The translations under genes were made by a program, and so were the position numbers. From assembly GCA_025454405.1 (NCBI GenBank), contig JALOON010000049.1, positions 145,958 through 209,957 of the forward strand: 64,000 nt of DNA, in the 5' to 3' direction. Within the stretch, counting starts at the first letter, position 1; each line of letters starts with the position of its first letter. Below the pieces are notes generated by a model, which was not told the DNA's origin, did not search any database, and saw only the letters and a program-made list of their open reading frames with translations. The stretch is from Oscillatoriaceae cyanobacterium Prado104 (GTDB lineage Bacteria; Cyanobacteriota; Cyanobacteriia; Cyanobacteriales; Microcoleaceae). Positions 27,301 to 35,752 of the stretch are shown here, piece by piece.

Positions 27301-28899
27301 CTAATTTCCGGCGATCGGACTCGCACTCGGCGCACCTATTCTCTCTTTGTATAAAGCGATAATGCGATCGATAACTTCCGAGATCGAGAGACCGTCTGTG
27401 GAAATTTCCACAGCATCGTCAGCTTTGCGCAAGGGTGCTATTTTGCGGGTACTGTCTTTTTCGTCCCGCAAGGCGATATCTTGTTCCAACTGTGCCAAAC
27501 CGATATCGCCCCGACCGGTATCTTTCAGTTCTAACTGCCGCCTGCGAGCTCGCTCCCGTACCGAAGCTGTTAAAAAAATCTTCAATTCCGCATCGGGAAA
27601 CACGTTAGTGCCGATATCGCGGCCTTCTGCCACAATTCCGCCAAGTTTACCGCACTGCTGCTGCTGCTTCACCATAAACTGCCGGACAGCGAGATGGGCG
27701 GCAATTTCCGAAACGCGGGCTGTCACTGCCAAACTGCGAATGGCTTCGGTCACATCTTCGCCGTTAATTTTCATCATGAAAGATGCGGGGTCGAGGTTGT
27801 ATTCCAAATAGCTGGAATTAACTAATTCGGCGATCGCGGGCGCATCGGAAATTGGGGTATTGGTGGCTAGCGCCCGCCAAGTCAGAGCCCGGTACATCGC
27901 CCCGGTATCCAGATAAGACAGACCCAACGCTCGGGCTGCTTGCCGAGTGACAGTGGATTTGCCCGCCCCTGCCGGACCGTCGATCGCCACGATCGGCCGC
28001 CTGTTCTTCAAAATAATGTTGTCAATCAATCGAGCCGGGCCGACTCTGGCCGCCACTGCTAAAAGTCCTGCTGTTTCTACTGTTTCTAACCGCGTCAAAG
28101 TGTCGGGATCGACAAGTTCGGCGTACTCGATCTGAACTTCTGGCACTTGGGCTGCTGCTGCTTTGACGGTGGCGAGAGCGGTCGCAGCCGCGCGATCGCC
28201 CGATTTGAAAGCTTGTTCTGCCTGCTGCAAGGCGCGGTAGAGTACGGAGGCTTGCTGTTTTTGCTCTGCTGTCAGGTACTGATTGCGAGAACTCATTGCC
28301 AATCCGGAGTCTTCGCGGACGATCGAACAGGGGACAATTCCCACAGGCCAGTTAAAATCTGCCACCAACTTCCGGATAATGGCTAATTGCTGGGCGTCCT
28401 TCTGACCGAAATAAGCTCTGGTGGGCTGCACTATATTTAAGAGTTTCAGGACGATCGTCGCCACGCCCTGAAAGTGACCCGGCCGCGACTTACCGCACAA
28501 CACTGCTGTCATTGTCGGTGGTGGTACTACCTGAGTCAATGATGCAGCTTGAATCGGCGCGACAGCAAGCTGCGAGCCTGCATCGATCGCCTGTCCGAAC
28601 ATTTCCCCTGCTGCGGGAGCAAAAATGACATCTACTCCTGCTCGTTCGCACAGCAGCCGATCTTGCTCCAAATTGCGGGGATAATCTTGAAAATCTTCTG
28701 TCGGTCCGAATTGCAGCGGGTTGACAAAAATGCTGACAACGGCGATCGCATTTTCTTGCCTCGCCCGCCGGATCAAGCTGAGATGTCCCGCGTGCAAAGC
28801 CCCCATTGTCGGCACCAAACCAACTTCTACGTCAGGTGCTGCTGATTTTTGTAAATTTAAGTAGCAGCGCAGTGCTGCAATGCTAGTAAACAGGCGCAC
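27301..28899 (-). CDS. panC-cmk: Bifunctional pantothenate synthetase/cytidylate kinase
   Basis: The protein fuses two enzymes, as is usual in cyanobacteria. The N-terminal half (to about 280) is PanC, which joins pantoate and beta-alanine using ATP for CoA synthesis. It shows VPTMGALHAGH, SRPGHFQGVATIVLKLLN and YFGQKDAQQ. The C-terminal part (from about 300) is CMP/dCMP kinase, with VAIDGPAGAGKST, YLDTGAMYRA and GRDIGTNVFP. I chose the GTG at 28899, which gives VRLFTSIAALRCYL in line with homologues. An AGGAG lies 9 bases upstream; the ATG at 28953 would add 18 unrelated residues. It is on the minus strand with no close operon partner. Confidence 0.92.
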   Translation of the reverse strand: MRLFTSIAALRCYLNLQKSAAPDVEVGLVPTMGALHAGHLSLIRRARQENAIAVVSIFVNPLQFGPTEDFQDYPRNLEQDRLLCERAGVDVIFAPAAGEMFGQAIDAGSQLAVAPIQAASLTQVVPPPTMTAVLCGKSRPGHFQGVATIVLKLLNIVQPTRAYFGQKDAQQLAIIRKLVADFNWPVGIVPCSIVREDSGLAMSSRNQYLTAEQKQQASVLYRALQQAEQAFKSGDRAAATALATVKAAAAQVPEVQIEYAELVDPDTLTRLETVETAGLLAVAARVGPARLIDNIILKNRRPIVAIDGPAGAGKSTVTRQAARALGLSYLDTGAMYRALTWRALATNTPISDAPAIAELVNSSYLEYNLDPASFMMKINGEDVTEAIRSLAVTARVSEIAAHLAVRQFMVKQQQQCGKLGGIVAEGRDIGTNVFPDAELKIFLTASVRERARRRQLELKDTGRGDIGLAQLEQDIALRDEKDSTRKIAPLRKADDAVEISTDGLSISEVIDRIIALYKERIGAPSASPIAGN

Positions 28900-29078
28900 C
28901 AGTACACACTCCTGAAGACAAAAGGCAGAATGTTCGATCGCAACGATCGTCATGAGTTTCTTAGCACATTGCGGGCGATCGAGATCGAGACCTCAGGTGA
29001 AGATTTGTGTACTTTAAATGCTGCAATTTGCCTGTCAGCCGACAGCCGACAACTGTCAATCGATCGCGAGCGGGGACT

Positions 29079-29294
29079 AATTAGGGCTTGCTGAATAAGT
29101 CTTTTGGTGAGGGGGGCATAGGGCATAGAGCATAGTTTTTCTCCGTTTCGAGTCGGGAATTAGACACACCACACAAAGGAAACAGTGCTGTGGTTTTGAA
29201 CATCTCTATGCGATCGTCCCGCACTAAATCGATCGCAAAAGGCTCAAAACCCTTGCTCTCGGGGGCTGAGAGTTTTATTCAGCAAGCCCTAATT
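29079..29294. mobile_element. MITE-like element, copy 1 (TIR AGGGCTTGCTGAATAA)
   Basis: The 20-base sequence at 29079-29098 (AATTAGGGCTTGCTGAATAA) is repeated exactly in inverted form at 29275-29294. The interior has no reading frame. An inverted second copy at 56224-56385 shares both ends and most of the interior but is shorter, so this is a mobile, non-autonomous element. No matching transposase lies in the window. Confidence 0.8.
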
Positions 29295-29298
29295 AAAG

Positions 29299-29400
29299 AA
29301 GTTCTGAGTTTTAAGTTTTGAGTTTTGAATTAAAGAACTGTCTTTAACTCAAAACTCACGCATTCACAACTCAAAACTCAAAACTGTCAACTGTCAACTA
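29299..29400. repeat. AGTTCTGAG...AACTCAAAAC repeat block, copy 2
   Basis: The block starts AAGTTCTGAGTTTTAAGTTT and continues with TTAACTCAAAACTC words, as at 23340-23505. It can fold on itself. It directly precedes the end of the RlpA-like gene. Confidence 0.75.
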
Positions 29401-29401
29401 A

Positions 29402-30481
29402 TTACCGTTCGACGGTTTCCTGTTTCTGAGGTTCGATCACCTCTAATTCTACTGGGGCGACGCCACTGCCCAGCATTCCGAGTACGTTGGCGGCGGCGGC
29501 GGACAGGTCAATTACCCGATCTCCCGCATAAGGGCCACGATCGTTAATTCTAACCACCACAGTACGGCCGTTATCCAGGTTTCTCACCATCACTAAAGTT
29601 CCAAAGGGCAAATAGCGGTGGGCTGCTGTCAGGTCATTTTGGTTGAAGCGTTCGCCGCTGGCGCTGAGGTTGCCGTGAAATCCGGGGCCGTACCAGGAAG
29701 CCCAACCGTTAATCCGCAATTGCACCGGACCTAAAGACAGTACGGGGGGTTCTGGTTGGGGCTTGCCTGCGATTTCTTCGAGGGGCGGGGCGTTGCCGAA
29801 GAGGCGGCGGAGGCGGTTGGTTGCTTGGAGGGCGTCTTGGCTGAAGTCGCTGGTGGTGTCGGGGAGGATGGTTTCAGCGTTGATTTTTACCAGGTCTTCG
29901 CCGTTGGCTTGAATGATGTAACGATCGTTTGTTTCCCACTTGACCGTGATGGTGTTGGGATCGATGTTGTTGCGGGCTAGCTGGTTGAGTCTTGCTGCTA
30001 GGCTAGAAGCCCGCCACACCGGATCGGCAGAGTTAGTGCTGGCTGCTTGTTGGGTGCGATTTTCTCGATCGCCAGCTACTTTCACTTCGCTGCTGGCATC
30101 GGATTCGCCGTCGGTTTTGCCAACTTTTGTGTCTGTTTCCGGATTCAGGAAGGTGATGACCGGAATGTTGCGCACGTAGACTGTAGCTGCTTGTCGGTCG
30201 CCCAATTCGTGGGTTTGAATTTTGGCGATCGAGCCTCGGTCAATTACAGCTTTGGCTTGGTACTGGTATTGTCCGACTTTTTGTGCTTCGGCCCGAGTTG
30301 CGTTTAACTGCGGGGACGGTTGGCTGGAAATTACTTGGTTGTTGTTCTGAGAGTTTTGTCCGGCCCGACGAGTGGGTTGTGCGTGGCAAGATGATGCCGT
30401 TCCTACCGTAGGAACTAACAAGACCGCAAGTAGACCACCAACAAATTTTTCCTTCATACGTCCATTTTTGTGAAGAGCCAT
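29402..30481 (-). CDS. RlpA-like double-psi beta-barrel protein, secreted
   Basis: This exported protein of about 359 residues has an N-terminal signal peptide (KEKFVGGLLAVLLVPTVGTASS, followed by CHAQ, which could be a lipobox-like or ordinary cleavage site). The middle part, about 40-250, is of no recognised family. The C-terminal DPBB domain of RlpA (about 260-345) reads GWASWYGPGFHG, SASGERFNQNDLTAAHR, LPFGTLVMV and VVRINDRGPY. RlpA proteins bind or cleave naked glycan strands of peptidoglycan at septa; the catalytic Asp of the RINDRGP motif is present. I chose the ATG at 30481; a GTG at 30553 or the ATG at 30457 are alternatives. Confidence 0.87.
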   Translation of the reverse strand: MALHKNGRMKEKFVGGLLAVLLVPTVGTASSCHAQPTRRAGQNSQNNNQVISSQPSPQLNATRAEAQKVGQYQYQAKAVIDRGSIAKIQTHELGDRQAATVYVRNIPVITFLNPETDTKVGKTDGESDASSEVKVAGDRENRTQQAASTNSADPVWRASSLAARLNQLARNNIDPNTITVKWETNDRYIIQANGEDLVKINAETILPDTTSDFSQDALQATNRLRRLFGNAPPLEEIAGKPQPEPPVLSLGPVQLRINGWASWYGPGFHGNLSASGERFNQNDLTAAHRYLPFGTLVMVRNLDNGRTVVVRINDRGPYAGDRVIDLSAAAANVLGMLGSGVAPVELEVIEPQKQETVER

Positions 30482-31004
30482 TGCCGATCGAGATTGGAGG
30501 ATTGATTTTTTGACGCTGCGTTTCCCCGATCTCTCTAGAATCGGCAGTGTCACCCCCGCGAGTTGCAGTCAACTTTCCGGGTGCTGTTTGGCTTTAATGC
30601 TTCAGCAAATAAAAAATTTTACTGAAACTTCCCCTTGGGGCGGGCACGGAGGCACCGCTCCTACCAACTCATACTCGATCCGCAATTTGTTTTTTGTTAA
30701 CGAACTGCAACAGATTACCACAAACTTTTGAGATTGGGGATCGGTGGGATCGATTAATTTACCGAATCTTCATCAAATCTTCACCAGGCAATTTGCTTTA
30801 AGATGCTTTCATCTCAAGGCTTGCAGCGAATTCAGCCATAGAGAAAAATTTGTCAAATGTTAATAAAATTTTTTGCAGGTTTTGTGGGGACATCTGACCC
30901 GTTGCTGAGAAATGCCATGAGACGGGCGATCGTTTTTTATAACAAGTGAGATTAAATATATTACGCAGTTCAAGCCAAAGATTGAATTGTCTCGCACTGG
31001 GACT

Positions 31005-31054
31005 CGCGAGGCTCTGCCTCGCCGATCTGGGTTCCCAGGCTGTGCCTGGGAACC
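31005..31054. repeat. Palindromic repeat pair, copy 2
   Basis: GCGAGGCTCTGCCTCGC and GGTTCCCAGGC...GCCTGGGAACC lie side by side, in the same arrangement as at 22072-22119. Confidence 0.8.
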
Positions 31055-31217
31055 AGTTCATTTGAGAGTAAAATTAATTGAATTCGAGCTTAGAGAAAAG
31101 AAAAAAGAATGTGAATTGGCGATCGCTCTTGAATTTGACTGTATGAGAAAGGGCGCACAATTCCGCAATCTCTTCGTAGTTGACAGCCCAATATTTGAGG
31201 AACTCTTCGGGTTCCAT

Positions 31218-31245
31218 CAACTATCAACTATCAACTATCAACTAA
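31218..31245. repeat. Heptamer tandem repeat (ATCAACT)x4
   Basis: Four tandem heptamers abut the 3' end of ppk1. They are of the STRR type. Confidence 0.8.
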
Positions 31246-33435
31246 CTAATGACTGTTTAAAGCCATATCCATCAAAATTTGCTGAGAACTCATTTCCTGA
31301 CAATTAGCAGACGGACGCCGCTGAGTGTAATTTCCCCCTGGTTGTAAATCCCAAGCTTGGCGATTATCTGCCAGCATCACACCCAAAATTTCTTGCAATT
31401 CCTTAGCAATTGTCGGGTCTTCCACCCGCACTACCGCCTCCACCCGGCGGCTGAGATTGCGCTGCATCCAGTCAGCAGAACCGATATAAACCTCTTCATC
31501 GCCGCCGTTGAAAAAGTAAAAAATTCGGGAGTGCTCCAAAAAACGACCGACAATACTGATAACTTTAATATTTTCGCTCACCCCCTCAACACCGGGACGC
31601 AAACAGCAAATTCCCCGAACGATCAAATCGATTTTTACTCCAGCTTGAGATGCTTCGTACAAAGCAGCAATAACTTGAGGGTCAACTAAAGCATTCATTT
31701 TAGCAACAATCCGACCGCAATTAGGGCTGTCGCTTTCACCCTGCAACCGACAATATTCTGCTTCCCGGCGGATTAAAGCTAAAAATCGATCGCGCATATT
31801 CACCGGCGCTACCAACAATTTTCGATAAGCAACTTGTCTCGAATAACCTGTCAAATAATTGAACAAATCTGTCAAATCCGCCCCCAAATCTTCGCGGCAA
31901 CTCAACACGCCCAAATCCGTATAAAGCGCTGCGGTTTTCGGGTTGTAATTGCCAGTGCCGATGTGCACGTAACGGCGGATGCAACCTTCTTCACGGCGCA
32001 CCACTAATAAAATTTTTGTATGCGTTTTCAGCCCTACCAAACCGTAAACTACGTGAACGCCAGCTTGTTCCAACTTGCGCGCCCAAATAATATTATTTTC
32101 CTCATCAAATCTTGCCTTGAGTTCTACTAAAACGGCTACCTGCTTGCCATTTTCCGCAGCTTCAATTAGGGCATTGACGATCGGAGAATCTCCAGAAGTC
32201 CGGTATAAAGTCATTTTAATTGCTAAAACCGATCGATCGTGCGCCGCCTCAGTAATAAACCGCTGTACCGTCGCGGCAAACGAATGATAGGGGTGGTGCA
32301 ACATCAAATCCCCCCGGCGGATGACCGTAAAAATGTCCTCCACTTCATCACAATTGGACATCGATTCATCAAAAATCCGCCCCGATTCCGTGCAGCGCAA
32401 GCGCGGCGGCACCACCGGATTCCAGGGTGGGTCTTTCAGTTCCGGCACCGGCAGCCCGATAAAAGACATCAAATCCTTGAGCCCCAGCAGCCCTTCGACG
32501 GCGTAAACATCCTGCGGCCCGAGTTCCAACTCTTCCTGCAGCATATCTCGAAGTGCAGGCGGCATTGTGGCTTGAATTTCCATTCGCACTGCCGAACCTC
32601 CTACGCGACGCTTGCGGAGTTCCTGTTCTATCGCCAGCAGCAAATCCTCTGCCTCATCCTCCTCCACCGTCAAATCAGCATTGCGAGTAATCCGAAACGG
32701 GTGATATTCCTGAATGTCCATCCCCGGAAACAAAGCCTCTAAATTATGGGCAATCACCTGTTCCAAAGGCACGCCCGTCCATACAGGAGACATCCCCCTC
32801 TGCTGCCACTGCAACTCGCCGGGAAGGGGCAAAAATCTTGGCAATACTTGGGGGACTTTGACGCGGGCAAACAATTCTTCCTGGGTGTCAGGATCTCTAA
32901 CTACTACTGCTAAATTGAGGCTGAGATTGGAGAGGTAGGGGAAGGGGTGACTGGGGTCAACGGCGAGGGGAGTGAGTACGGGAAAGACTTGTTCTTTAAA
33001 ATAGCGGTGCAAATAATTGCGCTGTTCTTGGTTGAGGTCAATGTAGTCGAGAATACAAATGCCATTTGTTGCTAATTTCGGTCGCAGGGTTTGATCGAAA
33101 TAGGCGTGCTGTTGAGTAACCATCGGCAACAGTCGCTTGTTAATAGCATCTAGCTGTTCTTGGGGCGTCCGGCCGTCGGATGTCAATTTTCTGACTTTTG
33201 CTTCTACTTGCTGTTTGAGAGCGCCGACGCGCACCATAAAATATTCGTCTAAGTTGGAGCTAAAAATAGCGAGAAATTTGAGTCTTTCTAACAGGGGCGT
33301 GCGGGGGTCTAGGGCTTCGTGGAGGACGCGGTTGTTGAATTCCAGCCAGCTTTGTTCTCGGTTGAAGTAATATTGTGGGTCGCTGAGGTTGACTTCAACG
33401 TAATTTTTGGCGGGAGCTTTTTTAGTCTTGGGCAT
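31246..33435 (-). CDS. ppk1: Polyphosphate kinase 1
   Basis: This 729-residue enzyme is of full length for the family. It reversibly makes polyphosphate from ATP. The N-terminal domain reads YFNREQSWLEFNNRVL, the classic PPK1 opening. The head domain follows, and the catalytic core has DLMLHHPYHSF, IKMTLYRTSGDSPI, the phospho-His segment VYGLVGLKTHTKILLV, and YVHIGTGNYNPKTA. The second core lobe carries RGICCLRPG and the C-terminal SADWMQRNL. The phosphorylated His is in the KTHTK motif. The start is an ATG at 33435. The gene stands alone; its promoter region 33436-33776 shows no clear Pho box to my eye. Confidence 0.96.
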   Translation of the reverse strand: MPKTKKAPAKNYVEVNLSDPQYYFNREQSWLEFNNRVLHEALDPRTPLLERLKFLAIFSSNLDEYFMVRVGALKQQVEAKVRKLTSDGRTPQEQLDAINKRLLPMVTQQHAYFDQTLRPKLATNGICILDYIDLNQEQRNYLHRYFKEQVFPVLTPLAVDPSHPFPYLSNLSLNLAVVVRDPDTQEELFARVKVPQVLPRFLPLPGELQWQQRGMSPVWTGVPLEQVIAHNLEALFPGMDIQEYHPFRITRNADLTVEEDEAEDLLLAIEQELRKRRVGGSAVRMEIQATMPPALRDMLQEELELGPQDVYAVEGLLGLKDLMSFIGLPVPELKDPPWNPVVPPRLRCTESGRIFDESMSNCDEVEDIFTVIRRGDLMLHHPYHSFAATVQRFITEAAHDRSVLAIKMTLYRTSGDSPIVNALIEAAENGKQVAVLVELKARFDEENNIIWARKLEQAGVHVVYGLVGLKTHTKILLVVRREEGCIRRYVHIGTGNYNPKTAALYTDLGVLSCREDLGADLTDLFNYLTGYSRQVAYRKLLVAPVNMRDRFLALIRREAEYCRLQGESDSPNCGRIVAKMNALVDPQVIAALYEASQAGVKIDLIVRGICCLRPGVEGVSENIKVISIVGRFLEHSRIFYFFNGGDEEVYIGSADWMQRNLSRRVEAVVRVEDPTIAKELQEILGVMLADNRQAWDLQPGGNYTQRRPSANCQEMSSQQILMDMALNSH

Positions 33436-33776
33436 GGTTTGGGGAAGTCTGGAGGAGACTCGGTGATGGCTTCTGAGATCTAGTATCGCAGGTTCAAGAG
33501 TGCGTTTGCATCTATGGATCGTAGATTTTTTCCGAGCTGTTGCGGATGTATTGCAGGCGACATCTGCTGGAAGATAGGTGTCAGGATCTGGTAGTGGTGT
33601 ATTTGATGGAAGAGATCGGCTTTTTTGCTGGAATGGGAATTACCGAATCGGATAAAATAAACGTTTTTTTACTCTTTTATTATTTTGATTTGGCATTTTT
33701 CCTACCCCATTGTTGGTAACACCATATTTTAATTCCTTGCAAAGCTTGCCTCTCCTTAATCATAGCAAAATTATCC
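33436..33776. other. Intergenic, nothing recognised
   Basis: This is the gap between the start of ppk1 and the end of a minus-strand Uma2 gene. It should hold the ppk1 promoter, but no motif stands out. Confidence 0.4.
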
Positions 33777-34472
33777 CTAGCATTCTTGCTGTTCTCGATC
33801 GGCTGACAAATTCTCGATTTGTTGGGCAAACCACATCGCCGCCATCCCGTTGCCTTCACCCAAAAGCTTCAAAGTTTCCGATAGCAAAGCAATCGGCAAT
33901 CCCTCAAGCGCTACCGAAAAATCGCATTCCTGATACTTGCCATTTTCTTGCAAGCGAAATGCTAACACTCTCTGGCCTTGAATATCGACTACCCAATATT
34001 CGGGAATTTGCAAAGCAGCATACAATCGTTTTTTTTCATCTAAATCGCTTGCTAAAGTTGTATCGGCTGTCTCTACTACTAAATCGGGAATTCGCGATCG
34101 ATCGAGATTGATGCGGCGCGGTTCTCCACTTTGCCACTGCGGGAAATCTGTGCCAATGTATAAAATGCGATCGGGCGCACCAGCCCCCACTTTCGGCTTG
34201 ACAATTACACAGCCACCCAAATCGTCGAAAGCTTGTCTTCCTTTGCTAGCGAACCAAAATCCAAATAACAGCGTTAGTAGGTTGTTAAATCTGGCGTGCT
34301 GAGGTCCTTCGTTACCCATGTCTATCCAAAGATATCCTTCATAATAAAATATTCTTGCTTCCTCAAATTGCAGCTTTTCGCAAGCAGCTAAATAATCTTC
34401 CCACGTGGCGGGTTGCCATTGGGGAATTTCGCTGGTTTGGGGGAGGATGAATTTTGCAGTTGTAGAAGTCAT
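33777..34472 (-). CDS. Uma2 family endonuclease (DUF820)
   Basis: This 231-residue member of the Uma2/DUF820 nuclease-fold family shows WEDYLAACEKLQFEEARIFYYEGYLWIDMGNEG in outline, a metal-site region RIPDLVVETADTT, and LDEKKRLYAALQIPEYWVVD, the family's typical C-terminal half. The sequence differs strongly from the Uma2 protein at 13066-13650 and belongs to another subgroup, so it is not a recent duplicate. The ATG at 34472 is the first in frame. It has no operon partner, and its role is unknown. Confidence 0.9.
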   Translation of the reverse strand: MTSTTAKFILPQTSEIPQWQPATWEDYLAACEKLQFEEARIFYYEGYLWIDMGNEGPQHARFNNLLTLLFGFWFASKGRQAFDDLGGCVIVKPKVGAGAPDRILYIGTDFPQWQSGEPRRINLDRSRIPDLVVETADTTLASDLDEKKRLYAALQIPEYWVVDIQGQRVLAFRLQENGKYQECDFSVALEGLPIALLSETLKLLGEGNGMAAMWFAQQIENLSADREQQEC

Positions 34473-34532
34473 GATTCACAAGCAAATTGCCGATGATTTT
34501 ATGTTAGCAATAATTGGATTAAACCCGCAGTC

Positions 34533-34650
34533 CGGCAGGGGTATAAACCCCTGCCTCAAAGCGAAAGTCCACAGCGAGAGAGGACTGAAGAATTCATTAG
34601 TCCTCTTTTGGGAGACTTTAAAATTAAAGCGCGATGCCCAAGAAATTGTC
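34533..34650. repeat. Palindromic intergenic repeat (GGCAGGGGTATAAACCCCTGCC type)
   Basis: GGCAGGGGTATAAACCCCTGCC-like arms (given in part) are followed by AAGTCC/GGACTT-type inverted words. The block resembles the cluster at 48814-49048. Confidence 0.6.
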
Positions 34651-34707
34651 AATTGTTAAAACTTAGCGCTAAGTTTTAACGCTTGTCATATCTGAAGTCC
34701 TTATCTG

Positions 34708-34945
34708 CTATGAATCGAACAGTTTTATTTTGTATTAGTTTGCTATAGTGTTTGCTAAATTAACAATATAAAATTAACATAAATTAACAGTATGGTAGGG
34801 GCGGGTTCGCCAAAGTATCTGATACCAAGCCGACATTTAGTAAACCCGCCCTGCCCGATCGAGTTGAGTAGAAACTCAAGAAACCGGGTTTTTATGAGAC
34901 TGTTGGCTTTCCCAAATTAGGCTGGCGAAAAACCCGGTTTCTGGG
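34708..34945. repeat. 238-bp dispersed repeat, copy A
   Basis: The segment from CTATGAATCGAAC to CCGGTTTCTGGG matches 49439-49676 in inverted orientation over its whole length with scattered mismatches. Landmarks shared in order are AAATTAACA, ATAAATTAACA, ATGGTAGGGGC, AAGTATCTGATACCAAGCCG, TTTAGTAAACCCGCCCTGCCC and a terminal CCGGGTTTTT hairpin (34879-34944). Confidence 0.85.
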
Positions 34946-34985
34946 CCTCGGCGCGGCGATCGCCCGCCAATACAACATCACAAAC

Positions 34986-35570
34986 TCACTCTTTTGTCAG
35001 CACAAATACGCTACCTTCATTTCCGCGCCCGATCCGCAAATCGTTATCCAAATAAGTAACATCCAACCATCCTTGCTGTTCCCTAGTATCGAGTCCGAAA
35101 TCAACAGCAGTGAACTTTTTACCTGACTCAATTGCATCGATAAATTTGACAGGAGATTCATAGCCAATTAACCTGCTTAATCCCACGATCGATCGCTCAA
35201 ATTTAACCTGCACTCGCCGTTCCGAAGTCGCTTCAAATCTTGCGGCGACGCTCACTATTCCTTCTAAGTAAGGCAAGCCGTAAAGTTCGGCAATATTGTA
35301 AATTTTAGATTGTGCAACCCGGATGCATTGATAAATTTGACCCAATTTTAATAAGGGGAAATTATCTAAACCGAGCAACGCGCGACTGCTGGTATATAAC
35401 AACCGCCAATCGCCATTTAAAAGTTCTGCTGCCTCGACAGGGCGAGGCGTAGGATTGTAATCTTCCAATTGGGCGATCGCACTTAAAATCGCTTGTTTGT
35501 CGGTTGCAGTCGCCAGCAAACCGCGATTTTTACCTGCAATTATTTCTAAGAGTTCTGATTTTTTAAGCAC
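34986..35570 (-). CDS. PAP/fibrillin family protein (plastoglobulin-like)
   Basis: This 194-residue soluble protein matches the PAP/fibrillin family of cyanobacteria and plastids. It has an N-terminal helix (LLEIIAGKNRG), then NGDWRLLYTSSRALLG (the conserved W-LLYTS motif) and IYQCI, and ends in LRIGRGNEGSVFVLTK, the typical D-LRI-RG--G--FVL closing strand. Members are lipocalin-like and associate with thylakoid lipid or plastoglobules; the ligand is not known. It starts at a GTG. The sequence upstream is repeat DNA, and no Shine-Dalgarno is visible. Confidence 0.92.
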   Translation of the reverse strand: MLKKSELLEIIAGKNRGLLATATDKQAILSAIAQLEDYNPTPRPVEAAELLNGDWRLLYTSSRALLGLDNFPLLKLGQIYQCIRVAQSKIYNIAELYGLPYLEGIVSVAARFEATSERRVQVKFERSIVGLSRLIGYESPVKFIDAIESGKKFTAVDFGLDTREQQGWLDVTYLDNDLRIGRGNEGSVFVLTKE

Positions 35571-35620
35571 GGTTTTTTACAAGTAATTAGGTATTAGTTA
35601 GTAGTGCGAGCGTCCCCGAT

Positions 35621-35752
35621 CGCGAACTTATTTATTACCATGTTCGTGCCCCAATCGCGAACTTATTTATTACCATGCCCATGCCCCAGACCCCGCTCGC
35701 AAACTTATTTATTACCATGCCCCATGCCCCATTCCCCATTCCCCATTCCCAA
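35621..35752. repeat. Tandem CGCGAACTTATTTATTACCATG repeats and CCCCATT heptamers
   Basis: Three copies of GAACTTATTTATTACCATG begin near 35624, 35659 and 35701, followed by ATTCCCC heptamers. The block fills the short gap between the fibrillin start and the glycosyltransferase end. Confidence 0.85.

Larger units (their letters stand above)
30482..31245. other. Intergenic region with repeats, no gene recognised
   Basis: It contains the GGGGCGGGCACGGAGGCACC repeat (about 30633-30652), the palindrome pair at 31005-31054 and a heptamer array at 31218-31245. An open frame on the minus strand across 30798-31061 runs through the palindrome and looks repeat-derived. Confidence 0.6.

Noticed and set aside
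28900..28953. ATG start of panC-cmk at 28953
   Set aside because: The GTG at 28899 has AGGAG 9 bases upstream and gives the N-terminus expected for the family.
30798..31061. Minus-strand open frame upstream of ppk1
   Set aside because: It runs through the palindromic repeat pair at 31005-31054 and looks like repeat translation.
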